Shown here piece after piece: positions 59,801-64,000 of a stretch of 64,000 nt of DNA (its first letter is position 1; each line of letters opens with the position of its first letter). The position numbers and the translations under genes are program-made. The stretch is from Oreocharis arfaki (lineage: Eukaryota > Chordata > Aves > Passeriformes > Paramythiidae), in NCBI GenBank assembly GCA_013398015.1, contig VZRR01006570.1:215131-279130 (forward strand). Reading direction: 5' to 3'. Under the pieces are notes generated by a model. The model did not search any database. It was given only the letters and a program-made list of their open reading frames with translations, and was not told where the DNA came from.

Positions 59801-62632
59801 AAACTAATTTATCTTATCCTATGCCAAACATGACTTTAAAATTAATTTTAGCATATTTCATCAATTGTCTTTTTCTAAGTTGAAGTCCTAGTCTTGTCTC
59901 CTTGCATTGAAACATTCCACTGGCTGTGGCCTGTCCCATATACCAAATTTCCCCCTCATTTCACAGTTACCTGGACAATTCTACTTGCATTGCAAATTGC
60001 TATTGCACATGAAGCTGATCATCACAGAACTACCAAAAGTTCCCAGAACATGTGCTTGGAATGAAATTGAAATTAAAGTTAGGTAACTTTTTATCAGAGC
60101 TGACAAAGTAAAGAACAGGGAGTCTTGTGCCAGTCTCAAGGCTTCTGTACTGCTTTACTGAAGAGCATGAGATGAGAACCTAAATTATTGGAAGAAGCAT
60201 AGAATAGCATTATTAGTAGTAGTAATTTATTGTAAAAGTAAAGGCCATACTAAAATCCTGCAGTATTGCCTTCAAATAGTTTCTGGTTTCCTTTTAAACA
60301 CGTCCCCAGCTACCACTTCAAGGACAAGCCCTAACAGATACAGAAGAAATAGCAATGGCACTCGAGTTACAAATGAGGCACTTTCTGGTCAATATTGAGA
60401 AGATCAGTTTTTCCTTTTTCTGCTCCCCAAGGCAGCACCTTCCCCGTGTGGTTTCAGGATGAACTCCACAGTCTGCTCACCCCTTCTCTCCCTGACTGTG
60501 CCAGGTGCCTCTCCTGGGAGCCACCCTGTCAGCAAGCCTCAAGTTTGCTGCTTTTTGCTTTATTTACCACCCAGACTTGTACTGCTGCAAGCCCTCAGTG
60601 GCCACAACAACTGCTATCACAGTCTCCCAAGGTTTGCTCCTAGTGCTCTCCATTCCAAATGAGCAGCACCTGGAATCTCACACAATCTGGTTTCTCACAC
60701 AGCAACTCCAAAATGCAGGAGATGAATGTTGAAGAGCCCATTTACCTGCCCTACAGGCCTCTGCTGTTAAATCTGTGGCTCAGTTCAACATAAAAAAACA
60801 TAACTTGCAGAGAGCAACTAATTTCCAAAATTATTACACAGAACCCAACAATAATAATATATAATTAACTACGACATATAAATGAAGAGGTTACATATTA
60901 AACAGCTCTTCCAAGCTACTGAAACACACAGGCCTCACTGAGGTTTAACAGGCCCACAGATGTTCACTAATTCCAGCAAAACTAAAAAGCTTCATCACCT
61001 CCTTGCCCATTTAGTTACCCAAGTGCCTGAATATCAAGAGTGGATTTACCAGCTTACAAGAAGATATGAGACACAGCACAGGCAGAGGAACTAGACATTA
61101 CATCAAAGAGAAGCTTTCCGAAACTAGCTGACATCCTTTCTGCATTTAAAATACTACATTCTGAGTAACAGTTAGGAGAGGGGGAAGTGGAACAAATAAA
61201 AAAGAACACAGATTATTTGCTATGACACCCTAAAAACAAGCCCAAGCATTCCTTAGTCCATTGTATTTTTAGTCTATAGTTCGTAAATTGGAATACAAAC
61301 ATCTGCAAGACACCCAATACCTTTAATTAAGGGTAGATCTCAAATCCCACAATCAGACTTGTGCGTTATAATTTTATGCCTCAATTATAAAAAGGGAAGT
61401 CCAGCCTTTTCCTCTTCATTGGACGTTTCATAGCTAAGAAAAGCGTTGAGATTATTTTAGAATTAAAAATCATGAAATGATTATAAGCAAACCAGACCTT
61501 TAACTACAATTCTGTTCTCAGTAACTTATGCTGCCTCACAATCTGTGTCTTTTTAAATATGTCACGTATGACACAAACGTGGTGCAGTTAAGACAGAGGA
61601 AAAGATTTCAGGCATTCTTGAGAAACTATGACACAGCTATTTTCAAATCCTAAGTAAGAATATTTTACATTAAAATAGTACAGCCCCCTCCTCCCCCCCA
61701 GTTCAATTACTAAAAACCAGGAGAGGGTTACTAGCAGTTTCAAAATTGCCTAATTATCCAGTGCAATCCAATCTACATCTTCAGAACAGTCTCTATGGTG
61801 GCAATAGTTCCTTTCTTCATTGGGGGATTAAATTGGTTCACGTGCTCTGAATAACCTAATCACTGCTGCCAATACAGTAACAAATGAAGGGAAAAACCTG
61901 CCTTATGAGCTAGAAAAATATTTACAGGCCACACTACTCCAGCAAGAAGCTTTTTAGAGCTATTTCATAGTATCAGGCAGAACATAAAGCAAAATCAAAT
62001 ATCTATACCTAAAATAAAAAGCTCATGACAACAATTAGGTTACTGAGATACCTTTACTCGAGCCTATGATGAAATTTTCAAGAAAGATGGCTTGGGGGGA
62101 AAATGAAGTCCAAACACCTAATGCTAAAATACTGAGCAGATAAACAAAGAGCATAGGAGACATGCACAACACAGTGTAATCGTTACCAAAAAAACAAAGC
62201 AGCAAAATCAGCCAGAAATGTTAGATAATAAAAACTACTACACTAATGTCATAAGTACTGAAACATTAAAAACATATTCATTCTTTTTTATTAATTAATT
62301 TAAAGGTTTCCTAGTCTGCATTCTTCTATTTATTGAAGCCAACAGCAAAACAACCCTAAAATTTGCTGGCACTAGCTACCCAAATCCAACATGAATTTTA
62401 ATATTACATACATAGATCTATTTGTTAAGCAGAAGTGAACTAGCACAGTTCGTTCTGACAATATTAGAAACTAAGTAACCCTTAATTCAAAACAAGTATT
62501 TCACAATTAAAAACCAGCCATCTATGACAACCTGCTAAGCAGAATTCAACAAACAGGCCTCAGAAAATGATGCTCCTAAATGGTTAGTCTTTACATCAGC
62601 AATCCCACAATAAACAGGCCCTGAGCACATAC

Positions 62633-62663
62633 CGTCAGGGTTTTTGGGATACATTTCTTTCAT
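62633..62663 (-). CDS. Candidate alternative first coding exon of PRKCZ
   Basis: On the - strand, an ATG at 62663 opens MKEMYPKNPD and the next base ends the exon at GACG|gtatgt, a strong donor. The phase (one base left over) is exactly what exon 5 needs, since exon 5 starts with two bases completing a codon. A spliced product would read ...NPDESIYRRGARRW..., that is, a zeta kinase without the PB1 domain but with pseudosubstrate and C1. An in-frame TAA lies 15 bases before the ATG, so this would be a first coding exon. The first ATG has a weak Kozak context; the second (Met4) has G at -3. It sits in intron 4, where mammals carry the PKM-zeta first exon. It may instead be non-coding leader, or chance. 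Confidence 0.35.
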
Positions 62664-62689
62664 TAATCTCCAATATTAGCGGCAGCAGC

Positions 62690-62960
62690 ATCACTCACTC
62701 TTCTGTTCCTTCCTCCTAAAATACATTCCCCAGGAGTCCTTTCAATGCAATTTTATCAGCATTTCCAGGAGGTCTCTCAGCCACATCCCTACGCACAGAG
62801 GCAGCGGCAATCTCTGCATTTGTAACAATCCATGGCTGCAAAGGAGGGTGGCAGGCACAGCGACTGTACCATAACCAAAATGCTGAGTTCTCTTCTCTCC
62901 TGCAGCACACGTACACACAGCCCGCGTCAGTGCCCGCCGCTCACAACAGCAACCACAATG
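62690..62960 (-). promoter_or_regulatory. Candidate internal (PKM-zeta-type) promoter and leader
   Basis: This is the most CpG-enriched stretch of the intron 4 part in the window (about nine CpGs, concentrated at 62921-62941). It includes a CRE half-site TGACG on the - strand at 62929-62925. A second usable donor, AGAAGA|gtgagt, lies at 62699 on the - strand, so a leader could end there or at 62633. No TATA box was recognised. The function is inferred from position, composition and donors. Confidence 0.3.
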
Positions 62961-64000
62961 ATGACACAAAATCTACAGAAAAAGCATGCATTACTCACTG
63001 GGTTTTATTCTTTAGCCTCTTCAGCATGTAATTCTTTACAATGTAGTAGGTATGAAATGAAACATTTTCCCTTTATTCCACGGATGCCGCTGTGTGAATA
63101 CCATTAGACACCAAGGACAATAGGCAGGATCAGCTCGAACATTAAGAGCAAATATTTAATGGAAGACTGGTTACTCCCGTCTCTCCCTTTCACATCTCTG
63201 CCTCATGTATCCAGGCACGGGTGGTACTGGCTCCCTTGAGAGGCTGTAGCTAGCAGCTGAGGCACAACTAAAACATGGCATGGATGTCAAGGAGCTGATG
63301 TCACCAAAACAAGTATTTCTCTGATAAACCCAGCAATTCCGTTAGGGAAGTCCTACAAATCGATGGAAATTGTTCAGCTGGACGTGCTGTGTTACACAAT
63401 GCACTGCAGCACCAAGAGTGATAAATCAGATCAAGATCTGTCAGCATAAATAAGCTGAGACTCCAATAACTAAGTTATAAAACTGCCAATCAGCTGCTGG
63501 GATTCACACGCGCGATCAGGAGCGCTGGCACTTCAGGGCACAGGAGAGAACACACCAAACACCTCTGAAACAACCTTGTTTTATTCAATTCTGAAAGAAC
63601 AGCTCACCTACTGAAAAAGTAAAAGTTAAATGCAAGACTGGTCTAAAGACTGCCATCTTTATCAGGAAACACGGATCAAGCACCCAAGGCTCCAGTCCAG
63701 CAGATGCTGGGAACGCCTCGGAGAGGTCACATTCAGTGTCTGGGAAGGGATGGGAGATGTTTCAGCCACACTGTCACCTCAGCCACACAGCAAGCACTGC
63801 CAGCACAGGTTAGCTGCAGGGAAAAGGGGCTGCTTGTCCACCACAGCTGTGCACTTACACCGGGAGCTGGGGCTGGCTCCAACTAAAAGCACAGAAATAC
63901 AGAGACAATACAAGTGCAGATGCTGGAGACTGCGTATTTTGTCTCAGACAGCACCACATCAATATAAGAACAAAGGTTCTTCAAGCACAGAAATAACTTT

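Larger units (their letters stand above)
53839..64000 (-). other. PRKCZ intron 4, 3' part
   Basis: This sequence lies upstream of exon 5 and runs off the right edge. I searched it for PB1-encoding sequence on the - strand and found none, so exons 1-4 lie outside. It contains the candidate internal exon and promoter near 62.6-63.0 kb, a splice-flanked 34-base pseudo-exon at 58335-58368, and a small CpG cluster at 63508-63530. Confidence 0.85.

Noticed and set aside
53839..64000. PB1-domain exons of PRKCZ
   Set aside because: Looked for - strand sequence encoding the conserved PB1 C-terminal part (ELEEAFRL, LIIHVFPS, PCPGED) and found none; they must lie outside the window.

Overview
This window is vertebrate nuclear DNA: long non-coding stretches, short coding exons with GT-AG introns, a CpG-island promoter, and degraded ancient SINE copies. 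Two neighbouring genes are recognisable. FAAP20 is complete on the + strand (four coding exons, 28399-31597). PRKCZ, atypical protein kinase C zeta, is on the - strand (14 coding exons, 53838 down to 35361); its PB1-encoding 5' exons lie beyond the right edge. The tail-to-tail arrangement FAAP20> <PRKCZ matches human 1p36 synteny. Compact introns and little recent repeat content fit a bird or another sauropsid better than a mammal. The species cannot be fixed from the sequence.

Layout. 1-~490: the end of a minisatellite with 28/29-bp units alternating as a 57-bp higher-order repeat. ~500-27780: intergenic DNA with no supportable gene. It holds two ancient MIR-type SINE remnants, a (CATC)n microsatellite, a second minisatellite, small tandem duplications and a few enhancer-like patches. 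By synteny SKI should lie to the left on the - strand, but its first exon is not in this window. 27780-28600: CpG-rich FAAP20 promoter and exon 1, with YY1-like, E2F-like and GC-box motifs. 28399-32040: FAAP20. 32040-34960: gap between the convergent genes, containing a small isolated CpG islet near 34010-34130. 34960-35360: probable PRKCZ 3'UTR. 35361-53838: PRKCZ exons 5-18 (human numbering by analogy). 53839-64000: the 3' part of PRKCZ intron 4.

Function. FAAP20 is the FANCA-binding, ubiquitin-reading subunit of the Fanconi anaemia core complex. PRKCZ is the polarity and synaptic-plasticity kinase. I see no functional link between them; they share only a conserved genomic position. The PRKCZ part in this window encodes the pseudosubstrate, the C1 domain, the hinge, the kinase domain and the C-terminal tail. 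It aligns without a length change to the last 481 residues of the 592-residue human protein as I recall it. The Met that starts the brain isoform PKM-zeta is present as the last codon of the C1 exon.

No exotic system was found. The most interesting lead is an exon-like block in PRKCZ intron 4 (62633-~62960). It has a CpG-enriched, CRE-half-site-bearing upstream part, a consensus splice donor, and a short ATG-initiated frame whose phase joins correctly to exon 5. It sits where mammals carry the internal PKM-zeta promoter.
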